Shown here: in pieces, positions 1-6,081 of the stretch
Layout: each line of letters starts with the position of its first letter
Position numbering within the stretch: position 1 is the stretch's first letter
Source of the DNA: Candidatus Bathyarchaeota archaeon
GTDB lineage: Archaea > Thermoproteota > Bathyarchaeia > Bathyarchaeales > Bathycorpusculaceae
Reading direction: 5' to 3'
NCBI GenBank assembly: GCA_030589055.1
Contig: JAUUWK010000057.1
Coordinates: 1 to 7,036 of the forward strand
Length of the DNA: 7,036 nt
The notes under the pieces: model-generated
What the model was told of the DNA's origin: nothing
The model's database searches: none
Seen by the model: only the letters and a program-made list of their open reading frames with translations
Translations under genes and position numbers: made by a program

Positions 1-1
1 G

Positions 2-523
2 GGAGGCGTTACGATGAACAGAATTCTAGAGGGTCAAATAGGAACGCAGAAGCTTTGGCCAGGAGTTGAGAACACGCCTTTGATTGTTGGTTTTGCAAAA
101 GCGTCCGAACTGGTCTTCTATGATTTTGAAGAGAATGTGAATCATATGCGAAGGCTTAGAGACCTATTAATTGATGGATTAATTGGAAAAATATCGGATG
201 TTAGGCTTAACGGACCTAAAGGTGACGAGAGGGTTCCTGATAATGTGAACATAAGTTTTCTAAGGTGTGAGGGTGAAGCATTAACAATCGAATTAAGCCT
301 GAATGGCGTTTATGTTTCAAGCGGAAGCGCATGTACTAGGCGGCTTCTTCAGCCCAGCCATGTTCTCGTTGCTATAGGGAGAAAATTCGTTGAAGCCCAC
401 GGCAGCATCCTGATGAAAGTTACAAGATGCCATACCGAAGAGGATATAGACTACGTTTTAGAGGTTATCCCAAAAGCTGTTGAAAGAATAAGGGGAATTG
501 TTGGCTCATTGGAGGTGAAGTAA
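2..523 (+). CDS. IscS/NifS-like (class I cysteine desulfurase family) protein, 3' part only, probably non-canonical
   Basis: The reading frame is open to the left edge, so this is the C-terminal 173 residues of a longer protein (family about 380-400). The ATG at 14 is internal: the residues before and after it continue the family's strand leading to the RSGTEN-type motif. Family landmarks are the GVEN-P-IVGF-KA-E segment (about residues 21-36), NVN-F---EGE (82-92), and the loop cysteine in SSGSACT (C111) followed by QPSHVL-AIG. The end matches the usual TEEDID helix. Several active-site positions are altered. The RSGTEN-type Arg-Ser-Gly-Thr reads Trp-Pro-Gly-Val, and the substrate-carboxylate Arg of the LRxSxGR segment is Leu in SILMKVTR. 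From memory, the Archaeoglobus fulgidus IscS also lacks that Arg, lacks the PLP lysine, and works with IscU as a cluster-holding partner. The PLP-lysine region is outside this window. It is followed after two bases by iscU, with the IscU ribosome binding site inside its last codons. An active desulfurase is less likely but not excluded. Confidence 0.88.
   Translation, partial: GGVTMNRILEGQIGTQKLWPGVENTPLIVGFAKASELVFYDFEENVNHMRRLRDLLIDGLIGKISDVRLNGPKGDERVPDNVNISFLRCEGEALTIELSLNGVYVSSGSACTRRLLQPSHVLVAIGRKFVEAHGSILMKVTRCHTEEDIDYVLEVIPKAVERIRGIVGSLEVK
511..518 (+). promoter_or_regulatory. Strong ribosome binding site for the IscU-like gene
   Basis: GGAGGTGA lies 7 bases before the ATG at 526. 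It is a near-perfect match to the archaeal/bacterial anti-Shine-Dalgarno sequence and sits inside the last codons of the preceding gene. It fixes the scaffold gene's start at 526 and suggests high translation of the scaffold relative to its operon partners. Confidence 0.85.
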
Positions 524-525
524 CC

Positions 526-1026
526 ATGTCTAGATCACCTCTTCCATACAACCCGAAAATACTTGAGCTTTTCAGGAACCCGAAAAATCTTGGAAAGATG
601 GAAGATGCAACAGTCAGTGCTGTCGCGGGGAATCCTCTATGCGGAGACATGATAATCTTCTACTTGAAAATCAGTAACCAAGACGTCATAGAAAAAGCAT
701 CGTTCGAAAGCTACGGCTGTGTTGCAAACATAGCAACGTCGAGCATAGTAACCGAAATGATCAAGGAGATGAAGCTTGAGGACGCATGGAAGATCTCATG
801 GAAAAGCGTTATAGAAGCTGTCGGTGGAGTTCCAAGAGTAAAGTTCCACTGCGGCATCCTAGCCGTTGGAGCATTGAAGAGAGCAACAAGAACATATTAC
901 AAAGACAAGGGAGTTTCTCCCGATTGGCTGCCGGAGGAGTTAACTTTCGAGGAAAAACAAGCTCTGGAAGAGGAAGAACTGGCGAAAATAATCTCAAAAA
1001 GAATGAAAGCTGAGGAAGAAAAGTAA
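526..1026 (+). CDS. iscU: IscU/NifU-type Fe-S cluster scaffold protein
   Basis: A 166-residue scaffold on which [2Fe-2S]/[4Fe-4S] clusters are built before transfer to cytosolic apoproteins. The IscU fold is visible from residue 11 (ILELFRNPKNLGK) to about 127. All cluster ligands are present: C39 and D41 in GNPLCGD, C65 in SYGCVANIATSS, and H108-C109 in VPRVKFHC. The bacterial LPPVK chaperone-binding motif reads VPRVK, so a classical HscA interaction is doubtful. The C-terminus (about 128-166) is a Glu/Lys-rich, predicted helical extension; from memory, archaeal IscU proteins also carry a tail there. The ATG at 526 is set by the GGAGGTGA site at 511-518. The gene sits between an altered IscS-like gene and a SufS-type gene; its stop overlaps the next ATG by one base, so the three are surely co-transcribed. 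The family assignment is secure. The symbol follows the domain type, since archaeal annotations also use nifU. Confidence 0.93.
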   Translation: MSRSPLPYNPKILELFRNPKNLGKMEDATVSAVAGNPLCGDMIIFYLKISNQDVIEKASFESYGCVANIATSSIVTEMIKEMKLEDAWKISWKSVIEAVGGVPRVKFHCGILAVGALKRATRTYYKDKGVSPDWLPEELTFEEKQALEEEELAKIISKRMKAEEEK

Positions 1027-2261
1027 TGTTAAATCCCTACAAAATTAGGGAAGACTTCCCAATCTTGAAACGTGAAATAAACGATCATCCATTAATCTAC
1101 TTCGATAGTGCAGCGACAACACAAAAGCCAAAACAAGTAATCGCAGCTATTAAGGAGTTTTACGAAAATTGTAACGCAAACGTTCATAGAGCTGTCCACA
1201 CGCTTTCCCAAGAGTCCTCTGAACTTTATGAAGACGCACACGAAGAGGTTGCAAAATTCATCAACGCAGACAGCATGGAAGAGATAATTTTTTTGAGAGG
1301 CACGACTGAGGCGATAAACCTTGTTGCTTATGCTTGGGGTCTTCACAATTTAGAAGGCGGAGATGAAGTCCTAGTCACGTTGATGGAGCACCACAGCAAC
1401 ATAGTTCCTTGGGAAATGCTCTCAAAAACAAACGGATTCCAAGTTAAATATGTGGAAGTGAACGATGATGGAACCTTGAACTATGAGTCTTTTGAGAATG
1501 CAATCTCTCATAAAACCAAAATTGTCTGTTTGACCCATGTCTCCAACGTCACTGGGTTCATAAACGACGTAAAAAACGTTGCTAAGACAGCACATGAACA
1601 TGAAGCTTTAGTGCTTGTGGATGGAGCACAATCTGTCCCTCATTTTCCAGTGGACGTCAAAGATTTGGATGTGGACTTCTTCGGGTTTTCAGGACATAAA
1701 ATGCTAGCTCCAACGGGCATAGGAGCCTTATATGGCAAACGTGAAGTTCTTGAAGAGATGGAACCATTCCACGGCGGAGGCTCGATGATAAAGGAGGTCA
1801 CATTTGACACGATGACGAAGCGTTGCTCAAGCTCTTTGAACGATCTACCTTGGAAGTTCGAAGCTGGAACCCCCAACATTAGTGGCGGCGTAGGTTTGAT
1901 GGCGGCTGTTAGATACTTGAAGGACATAGGTATGAATAACGTCAAAGTACATGAGGAAAACTTGACGGAACATGCCACGCGTCGTATGCAAGAGTGTGAC
2001 AAAGTCAAGATTTATGGTCTAAAGGATGCGTCCCTAAAGTGTGGTATAATTCCTTTTGGTGTCGAGGGTTTAAGCTCGCATGATGTTGCGTTATTCCTTG
2101 ACAGTTATGGAATCATGGTTAGAAGCGGGTTTCACTGTGCTCAGCCTCTGCATGAAAAGTTAAAGTTGAAAGCCTCGGCGAGGGTAAGCTTCTACATTTA
2201 CAACACTCCTGAAGAAATTGACCGATTTGTCGAAGTTTTGAGGGAGATTGAACAGTTATAA
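1026..2261 (+). CDS. sufS: Class II (SufS/CsdA-type) cysteine desulfurase, PLP-dependent
   Basis: A complete 411-residue fold-type I PLP enzyme that takes sulfur from L-cysteine, giving L-alanine and an enzyme persulfide for Fe-S assembly. The length is typical of SufS (about 405-415). Key residues are all present: YFDSAATTQKP near the start (25-35), the PLP-stacking His in MEHHSN (H122/H123), D199 and Q202 in VDGAQSVPH, PLP Lys K225 in GFSGHKMLAPTG, phosphate-binding GTPN (281-284), catalytic Cys C371 in RSGFHCAQPL, and substrate-binding Arg R386 in SARVSFYIYNT. The RxGxHCAQP loop is the short class II type; the bacterial form usually reads RAGHHCAQP, so Ser-Gly-Phe is a mild variation. The ATG overlaps the iscU stop (taATG), with a GAGG at 1012-1015 ahead of it, and the stop overlaps the next gene in the same way. 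A class II enzyme directly after IscU, with an altered class I protein before it, suggests this is the true sulfur donor of the operon. CsdA/selenocysteine lyase activity cannot be excluded from sequence. Confidence 0.94.
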   Translation: MLNPYKIREDFPILKREINDHPLIYFDSAATTQKPKQVIAAIKEFYENCNANVHRAVHTLSQESSELYEDAHEEVAKFINADSMEEIIFLRGTTEAINLVAYAWGLHNLEGGDEVLVTLMEHHSNIVPWEMLSKTNGFQVKYVEVNDDGTLNYESFENAISHKTKIVCLTHVSNVTGFINDVKNVAKTAHEHEALVLVDGAQSVPHFPVDVKDLDVDFFGFSGHKMLAPTGIGALYGKREVLEEMEPFHGGGSMIKEVTFDTMTKRCSSSLNDLPWKFEAGTPNISGGVGLMAAVRYLKDIGMNNVKVHEENLTEHATRRMQECDKVKIYGLKDASLKCGIIPFGVEGLSSHDVALFLDSYGIMVRSGFHCAQPLHEKLKLKASARVSFYIYNTPEEIDRFVEVLREIEQL

Positions 2262-2530
2262 TGAGTAATGTCGAAGATTATGTTGCTAGAATTGAGGAAA
2301 CATGTGGTGAAGAAAAGCACTTTATCGTGATCTTCAAGTATGATTCAAAAAACGAGGCAATTGTAAAAATTCTAAAGAAGGCAAAAGTAGAAAAATCGAT
2401 GTCTCGAATAGCCTTTGAATTAACTTTTAGGAAAGTTTCTTTTCGCCTTTACGGGACTGGCAAGGCTATCTTTCGGAATTTGAAGGATAAGAAAGCGTTG
2501 CAGAAGATTTTAGCTGATCTTTTGTTGTAA
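2261..2530 (+). CDS. Unrecognised 89-residue protein, last gene of the Fe-S operon
   Basis: I do not recognise this protein. The ATG shares one base with the sufS stop, the same coupling used between iscU and sufS, so it is part of the operon and probably translated. A purine-rich GAGGGAG occurs 14 bases upstream (2240-2246), rather far, so translation may rely on coupling. It reads as a helix near residues 4-15, a strand HFIVIFKYD (20-28), a helix NEAIVKILKKAK (31-42), strands at 49-57 and 59-72, and a C-terminal helix (75-89). The strand-turn-strand-helix ending, with YGTGKAIFRNL followed by the final helix, recalls one repeat of the TBP fold. That is only a resemblance in pattern. It has one cysteine (C15), no membrane segment and no metal motif. 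Position suggests a role in Fe-S assembly or its control, which is inference. Confidence 0.75.
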   Translation: MSNVEDYVARIEETCGEEKHFIVIFKYDSKNEAIVKILKKAKVEKSMSRIAFELTFRKVSFRLYGTGKAIFRNLKDKKALQKILADLLL

Positions 2531-2533
2531 ACT

Positions 2534-2547
2534 GTTGCAGTGGCAAC
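2534..2547. terminator. Small hairpin between convergent genes, possible bidirectional terminator
   Basis: GTTGC-AGTG-GCAAC is a perfect 5-bp stem with a 4-base loop. It lies 4 bases after the stop of the 89-residue gene and about 29 bases beyond the stop of the convergent minus-strand gene. There is no clear T-run after it on either strand, and archaeal termination mainly uses T-tracts, so the call rests only on symmetry and location. Confidence 0.3.
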
Positions 2548-2575
2548 GTGTTCATTCAAAACTTAGCTCTTGTGA

Positions 2576-3097
2576 TCATTCTTCTGAAAAGACTTTTGCA
2601 ACTTTTTGTAGTTCTCTTGTTATTGGCATTAGGAATTTGACTCTTTTCTCGGTCCTTGATTTGTAAGCGTCTATGACTGTTTTTAGCTTTGCCATGATTT
2701 CGCCTGTGATTTCTACAAGGAGTTCGTGGTTTTCCTTGTCTGCGAGGTTAAGTATTTCTACTTCTCTGTCTCTAGAAATTAGGACTAGCTGTCCTGTGAG
2801 GTATAGATGAGCCTTACTTATTCGTTCATTGTAGCTTTCGGGAAGCGAAGAAACAGAGATTTCGAGTGTTTCGCTGAATGGTTTCAGAATTTTGAGTAAG
2901 GAGTTAAAGAATTCATTGACTAAGTTCTCTTCTTCCATTTCGCTTTCGGATATTTGTCCGGCTTTTTCTTGGATGTCTCGTAAGAATTCTGCAGCTTCTT
3001 CTTTGCTTGTTTTTTCACTGTCTTTTGCTGGTGTTGCCTCTACAGTTATTTCGGGTACAGCATCCTCAATTGTGGATGAAGCTAATTCTTCTGTCAT
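2576..3097 (-). CDS. Unrecognised 173-residue protein with acidic disordered N-terminus
   Basis: I do not recognise this protein. The first 58 or so residues are rich in Glu, Ala, Thr and Ser and look disordered. Residues 59-76 (LVNEFFNSLLKILKPFSE) and about 122-172 look helical. A strand pair around HLYLTGQLVLISRDREVEIL (97-116) lies between them. There is no cysteine, no signal peptide and no membrane span. The start at 3097 is supported by GAGGCGA on the minus strand (GAGG at 3110-3107), 9 bases before the ATG. It runs convergently to the Fe-S operon and divergently from the AAA+/VWA genes, sharing with the latter an intergenic region that holds two inverted repeats, so common control is possible. 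An accessory role to the ATPase pair is inference from position. Confidence 0.75.
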   Translation of the reverse strand: MTEELASSTIEDAVPEITVEATPAKDSEKTSKEEAAEFLRDIQEKAGQISESEMEEENLVNEFFNSLLKILKPFSETLEISVSSLPESYNERISKAHLYLTGQLVLISRDREVEILNLADKENHELLVEITGEIMAKLKTVIDAYKSRTEKRVKFLMPITRELQKVAKVFSEE

Positions 3098-3173
3098 CTA
3101 AATTCGCCTCTAGCCTGAATAACCACGTTTGTATTCGTCTTCGTAGTGATAATAAGCGTTAGTCTGTGTAGGG

Positions 3174-3204
3174 AGTTGACATACAATATGTGAATACGTC
3201 AACT
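3174..3204. promoter_or_regulatory. Inverted repeat, candidate operator in the divergent promoter region
   Basis: AGTTGAC at 3174-3180 and GTCAACT at 3198-3204 form a perfect 7-bp inverted repeat with a 17-base AT-rich spacer. It sits about mid-way between the divergent starts at 3097 (minus) and 3269 (plus), upstream of the TATA-like stretch of the plus-strand unit. The half-site spacing suits a dimeric helix-turn-helix regulator that could act on both genes. No regulator gene is in the window. Confidence 0.4.
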
Positions 3205-3218
3205 TAATCATGTGTCGT

Positions 3219-3258
3219 AAGACATAATATTTTTATCATCCGGCAAATTATATGTCTT
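3219..3258. repeat. Second inverted repeat in the divergent region, next to the AAA+ start
   Basis: AAGACATA at 3219-3226 and TATGTCTT at 3251-3258 form a perfect 8-bp inverted repeat with a 24-base interval that contains the TATA-like stretch. The right arm ends directly before the GAGG ribosome binding site. As DNA it could be an operator bracketing the promoter. As RNA it could only matter if transcription began upstream of 3219. Confidence 0.4.
3226..3238 (+). promoter_or_regulatory. TATA-like element, probable promoter of the AAA+/VWA operon
   Basis: AATATTTTTATC is the most AT-rich stretch upstream of the AAA+ gene and resembles an archaeal TATA box. A transcription start some 25 bases downstream would fall around 3250-3262, giving a very short leader before the ATG at 3269. 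The position is plausible but rests on composition only. Confidence 0.4.
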
Positions 3259-3262
3259 GAGG
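3259..3262 (+). promoter_or_regulatory. Ribosome binding site that decides the AAA+ start
   Basis: GAGG lies 6 bases before the ATG at 3269. The longer frame would begin with TTG at 3257, but that TTG overlaps this GAGG, so the ATG at 3269 is preferred. A further in-frame ATG at 3413 also follows a purine-rich AGAGGCGGA and remains possible if the basic N-terminus is not real. Confidence 0.6.
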
Positions 3263-3268
3263 AAAACT

Positions 3269-4318
3269 ATGAAGCAGAAGCGGAAAGCGGGTGGGTTTGG
3301 GTACGCTACTGATTCGATAAAGGAGACTGGTAAGCATGCTACAAAGACAGAGTTTGTTTCGTTGAGGAAGAACGGTTTTAGGATTACATTGGATATCACC
3401 AAGAGGCGGAAGATGTCGAGGTCTCCCCAATTTGACAAGTATGATATCGCGAAGTATGATCTTCATCCAGGCTATTCGTTTCCGGACTTTTTAGAGGATA
3501 TGATTCCTTCGGGGACTCCAGAGTACGTGGACAGCGGTCAAAGATATGTGGAGCGGATGATTCGTGCCTTGTTCTTTTTTAAGCAATGCGCCTTGATTGG
3601 ACCTTCTGGAACGGGTAAAACGCATATCACTTATTTGGTGGCTGAGCTTACTGGGTTGCCGGTTTGGGAAGTTAATTGTGGTTTGCAAACTTCTTCATAT
3701 GACTTGATCGGTCGGTTTATTGGTTTGGGGAAGGAGAACTGGATTGATGGTCAAGTAACGTCTTGGCTAAAGTACGGCGGTGTACTTTATCTTGACGAAG
3801 CTAATATGATGAAGCAGGATGTTGCGACGAGGCTTAATCCGGTTTTAGACACTCGTGGCCATTTGGTTTTAACTGAGAAAGATAATGAATTGATTTCTAG
3901 ACACCGTTATGCGTATGTAATTATAAGTATGAACCCGTTTTCAGCCGAGTTTGCCGGCACTAAACCATTAAATGCTGCTTTTAGACGGAGGATGAGCGTT
4001 TGGGTAAACTTCGATTATGAGAGTATAGGGGAGAAGATTTCCGAAAGAGAAGTGGAGCTGCTAATAAAAAGGTCAAAAATCGACCATGCCACAGCGTATA
4101 AGATCACCCAAGTTGGGGCTGAGATGCGCAGGCAATACCAAGCAGGCGACCTCCCGTATGGCCCCTCTGTTGGTGATTTGAGTCATTGGGCTGTGTTGGT
4201 AGTGGATGGGGCGGATCCGATTTCGGCGGCTGAAGAAACTATAGTGGCTTTAACGAGTGACAGTGTTGAGGTGCAGGCGGATGTGCGAAGGCTGATCGAG
4301 TCAGTTTTCAAAGGTTAG
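3269..4318 (+). CDS. MoxR/CbbQ/NorQ/CobS-like AAA+ ATPase
   Basis: A 349-residue cytosolic AAA+ ATPase, expected to form a hexameric ring that remodels or activates a target together with the downstream VWA protein. Numbering is from the ATG at 3269. Residues 1-50 are basic and unrecognised. The core has Walker A GPSGTGKT (111-118), the family's SYDLIGRF segment (143-150) followed by the G-L-YLDEAN Walker B (172-179), a LNPVLDTRGHL-L segment (189-201), sensor 1 in IISMNP (N222), and the Arg-finger region AFRRRM (237-242). Where relatives have a sensor-2 Arg (PSxR), this protein reads PSVGDLSHWA (299-308), so Gly replaces Arg. Total length is somewhat above the usual 260-330, mostly from the N-terminus. 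The GAGG at 3259-3262 supports the chosen start. The next gene starts 28 bases after the stop and encodes the matching VWA partner, an arrangement known from norQ-norD, cbbQ-cbbO and cobS-cobT. Family placement is sure; the exact subfamily and target are not. Confidence 0.92.
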   Translation: MKQKRKAGGFGYATDSIKETGKHATKTEFVSLRKNGFRITLDITKRRKMSRSPQFDKYDIAKYDLHPGYSFPDFLEDMIPSGTPEYVDSGQRYVERMIRALFFFKQCALIGPSGTGKTHITYLVAELTGLPVWEVNCGLQTSSYDLIGRFIGLGKENWIDGQVTSWLKYGGVLYLDEANMMKQDVATRLNPVLDTRGHLVLTEKDNELISRHRYAYVIISMNPFSAEFAGTKPLNAAFRRRMSVWVNFDYESIGEKISEREVELLIKRSKIDHATAYKITQVGAEMRRQYQAGDLPYGPSVGDLSHWAVLVVDGADPISAAEETIVALTSDSVEVQADVRRLIESVFKG

Positions 4319-4346
4319 ACAGTTTATTTCTGCGCGGTGGATTTGG

Positions 4347-6080
4347 ATGGGGTTTCTGGAGTATGCTCGGTCTTTGTTCTTCGAGAAGGACCAAATGAAG
4401 ATAGAACTGTTAATATCTCCTAAGGTTCGGTTTCCACAGTTTTTTTGTGATGAAGCGGGGTTTGTTACCGTTTTTCCGGAGCCGACGGTTAAAGAGGATG
4501 AAGATGGAGAGAAAACAGTATCTTTGATGGGCTATTGTTTTCCTGCTGATGCCCAAGGCAAAAGGCAGCTTGCAAGCCTTTTCAGGGCCTCTGTTTTTCA
4601 TCTCAGTGCGCATGCTGTAACCTCAAACTTTGAAGATTATGAGGAATGGAAAAAGCGCAAGGACTCGCGATTGGCGAAGTTCACAGTTACGCTTATTGAG
4701 GATGTGGTGGCTGATGCTTATGTTTCTGCAAGGCATGCAGATGGGCTTGTTGATTTGGCTTTTGCGAATGCTTTGGCGTTGAAGAGGCTGCTTCCGATTG
4801 ATAATTTGGTGAATCCTGCGACTAGGGTTATGGCTGGGCTTCTGGTGAGAATGAACACGGGCTTCATGAAATTTAAGTCAAAAAACGAGCATAAATTGAC
4901 TACCCCTCTAGTAGAACTTCTCGATCGGCTTAAAGAAAAGGCTCTCCTCTCATTCAAAGATAAAAACGTAAGCCTGAAGGATGCGAAGCTGAAAGTTGCC
5001 GATGAGATCTACTCCGTTATCGAGGATGCTGGCCCGGTTGTTGAGGTTCCGTTTTTTCCACACACCGAAGAGTTGGGTAAATGCTCTATCTTTTCTCGTT
5101 CGTGCTTTGTTGATTCGGACATCACGCATGAAGATGATTTCAGGAAATGCTTGGATTTTCTGGGCGGTGTTTTTCCGTCTTTTGACTGCGGGGAGCAGAC
5201 GTGGAGTAAGGTAGCTGAGGCTGAGGCGTTTCAGGTCTTTAATTCGTGGGAGCATGAGAAAAAGAAGGTTGAGAAGTTACTTGCTAAGTACGAGGAGTTC
5301 TTGGGTTCCACCCGGTTTGAGGGTGTTGAGGTTCCGCAGTTGGCGTATACTGGGTTTTTGAGGGTTAAATCCGCCTGTAAGAGCGAGGCGCGCCGGCTTA
5401 TTGAGAGTTTGCTTGTGGCTAGGGATGCGATTGATGAGGATCCTAGGAAGATGTATGGTGTTTTGGATTTGGCTGAGGTAATTCAAGTTATAGCTAGTAA
5501 GAGTCCGCGTTTGGATGTTTTTATGCTGGATGAGAATCTGAGTAAGAGTTATGCGTGGGTGATTTTGCTTGATGCTAGCCGTAGCATGAAGGTTATGAGG
5601 GATTTTGCGTTGGAGCTTTTTGTGATGGCTGCGGAGGCGGCGAATCAGTTGCTTTTGGATCCTTCTTCTTGGGGTATGTACGCGTTTAATGACAGGTTTT
5701 TGGTGGTTAAAGACCCTAAGGAACGGTATAATCAGCGGGTGAGGTCTCGTATCGGCGGTGTAAAGTTTGAGGGTTTTACGTTTATGCCGGATGCTCTGAA
5801 GATTGCTGGAGAGATTATTAAGCAGAGGAACGAGAATTTACGGTTGATCACAGTTATCAGTGATGGGTGGCCTTTTGGGTATGCTGGAATAGATGATGAA
5901 CTGTCTAAGGTTTTAGATGTTCTGCAGAGGGCAAACATAGCTGTAATAGGGATTGGTGCGAAGACTCAGAGGATGCAACTTTACTTCAAAAACCACTGCA
6001 CAGTTTATACTTTACGGGATCTAAAGAAGAAATTCTCTAATCTATACATGGAAGCAAGCAGAATTGCAGTAGAAACATAG
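4347..6080 (+). CDS. CbbO/NorD/CobT-like protein with C-terminal VWA domain
   Basis: A 577-residue partner of the upstream AAA+ ATPase; in known pairs the VWA subunit binds the target and couples it to ATPase action. The VWA domain covers about residues 402-575 with a complete MIDAS: DASRS (D409, S411, S413), T478 in FEGFTFMPDA, and D506 in VISDGWP. The N-terminal half has HLSAH (85-89) and LIEDVVADAYV (116-126), which resembles the IEDxRxE segment of NorD/CbbO. Helical, charged stretches lie at about 185-226 and 290-320. Four cysteines fall close together (C246, C253, C268, C281), not in a standard zinc spacing. There is no signal peptide or clear membrane span, so it is cytosolic. The ATG at 4347 follows GGTGG at 4336-4340 with 6 bases between. 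It is surely co-transcribed with the ATPase, whose stop is 28 bases upstream. The coding strand is unusually G/T-rich over much of its length, with A/C-rich patches near 4860-4990 and 5930-6080. Domain calls are firm; the target is unknown. Confidence 0.9.
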   Translation: MGFLEYARSLFFEKDQMKIELLISPKVRFPQFFCDEAGFVTVFPEPTVKEDEDGEKTVSLMGYCFPADAQGKRQLASLFRASVFHLSAHAVTSNFEDYEEWKKRKDSRLAKFTVTLIEDVVADAYVSARHADGLVDLAFANALALKRLLPIDNLVNPATRVMAGLLVRMNTGFMKFKSKNEHKLTTPLVELLDRLKEKALLSFKDKNVSLKDAKLKVADEIYSVIEDAGPVVEVPFFPHTEELGKCSIFSRSCFVDSDITHEDDFRKCLDFLGGVFPSFDCGEQTWSKVAEAEAFQVFNSWEHEKKKVEKLLAKYEEFLGSTRFEGVEVPQLAYTGFLRVKSACKSEARRLIESLLVARDAIDEDPRKMYGVLDLAEVIQVIASKSPRLDVFMLDENLSKSYAWVILLDASRSMKVMRDFALELFVMAAEAANQLLLDPSSWGMYAFNDRFLVVKDPKERYNQRVRSRIGGVKFEGFTFMPDALKIAGEIIKQRNENLRLITVISDGWPFGYAGIDDELSKVLDVLQRANIAVIGIGAKTQRMQLYFKNHCTVYTLRDLKKKFSNLYMEASRIAVET

Positions 6081-6081
6081 A

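Noticed and set aside
14..16. ATG at 14 as a true start of a short 169-residue protein
   Set aside because: The frame is open before it, and the residues on both sides continue the IscS family alignment, so it is an internal Met of a gene that begins outside the window.
3257..3259. TTG at 3257 as the AAA+ start
   Set aside because: It overlaps the GAGG that would serve as ribosome binding site for the ATG at 3269.
4950..5255. Minus-strand open frame of about 100 residues inside the VWA gene
   Set aside because: It is a shadow of a well-supported gene on the other strand, with no start signal or recognisable domain.
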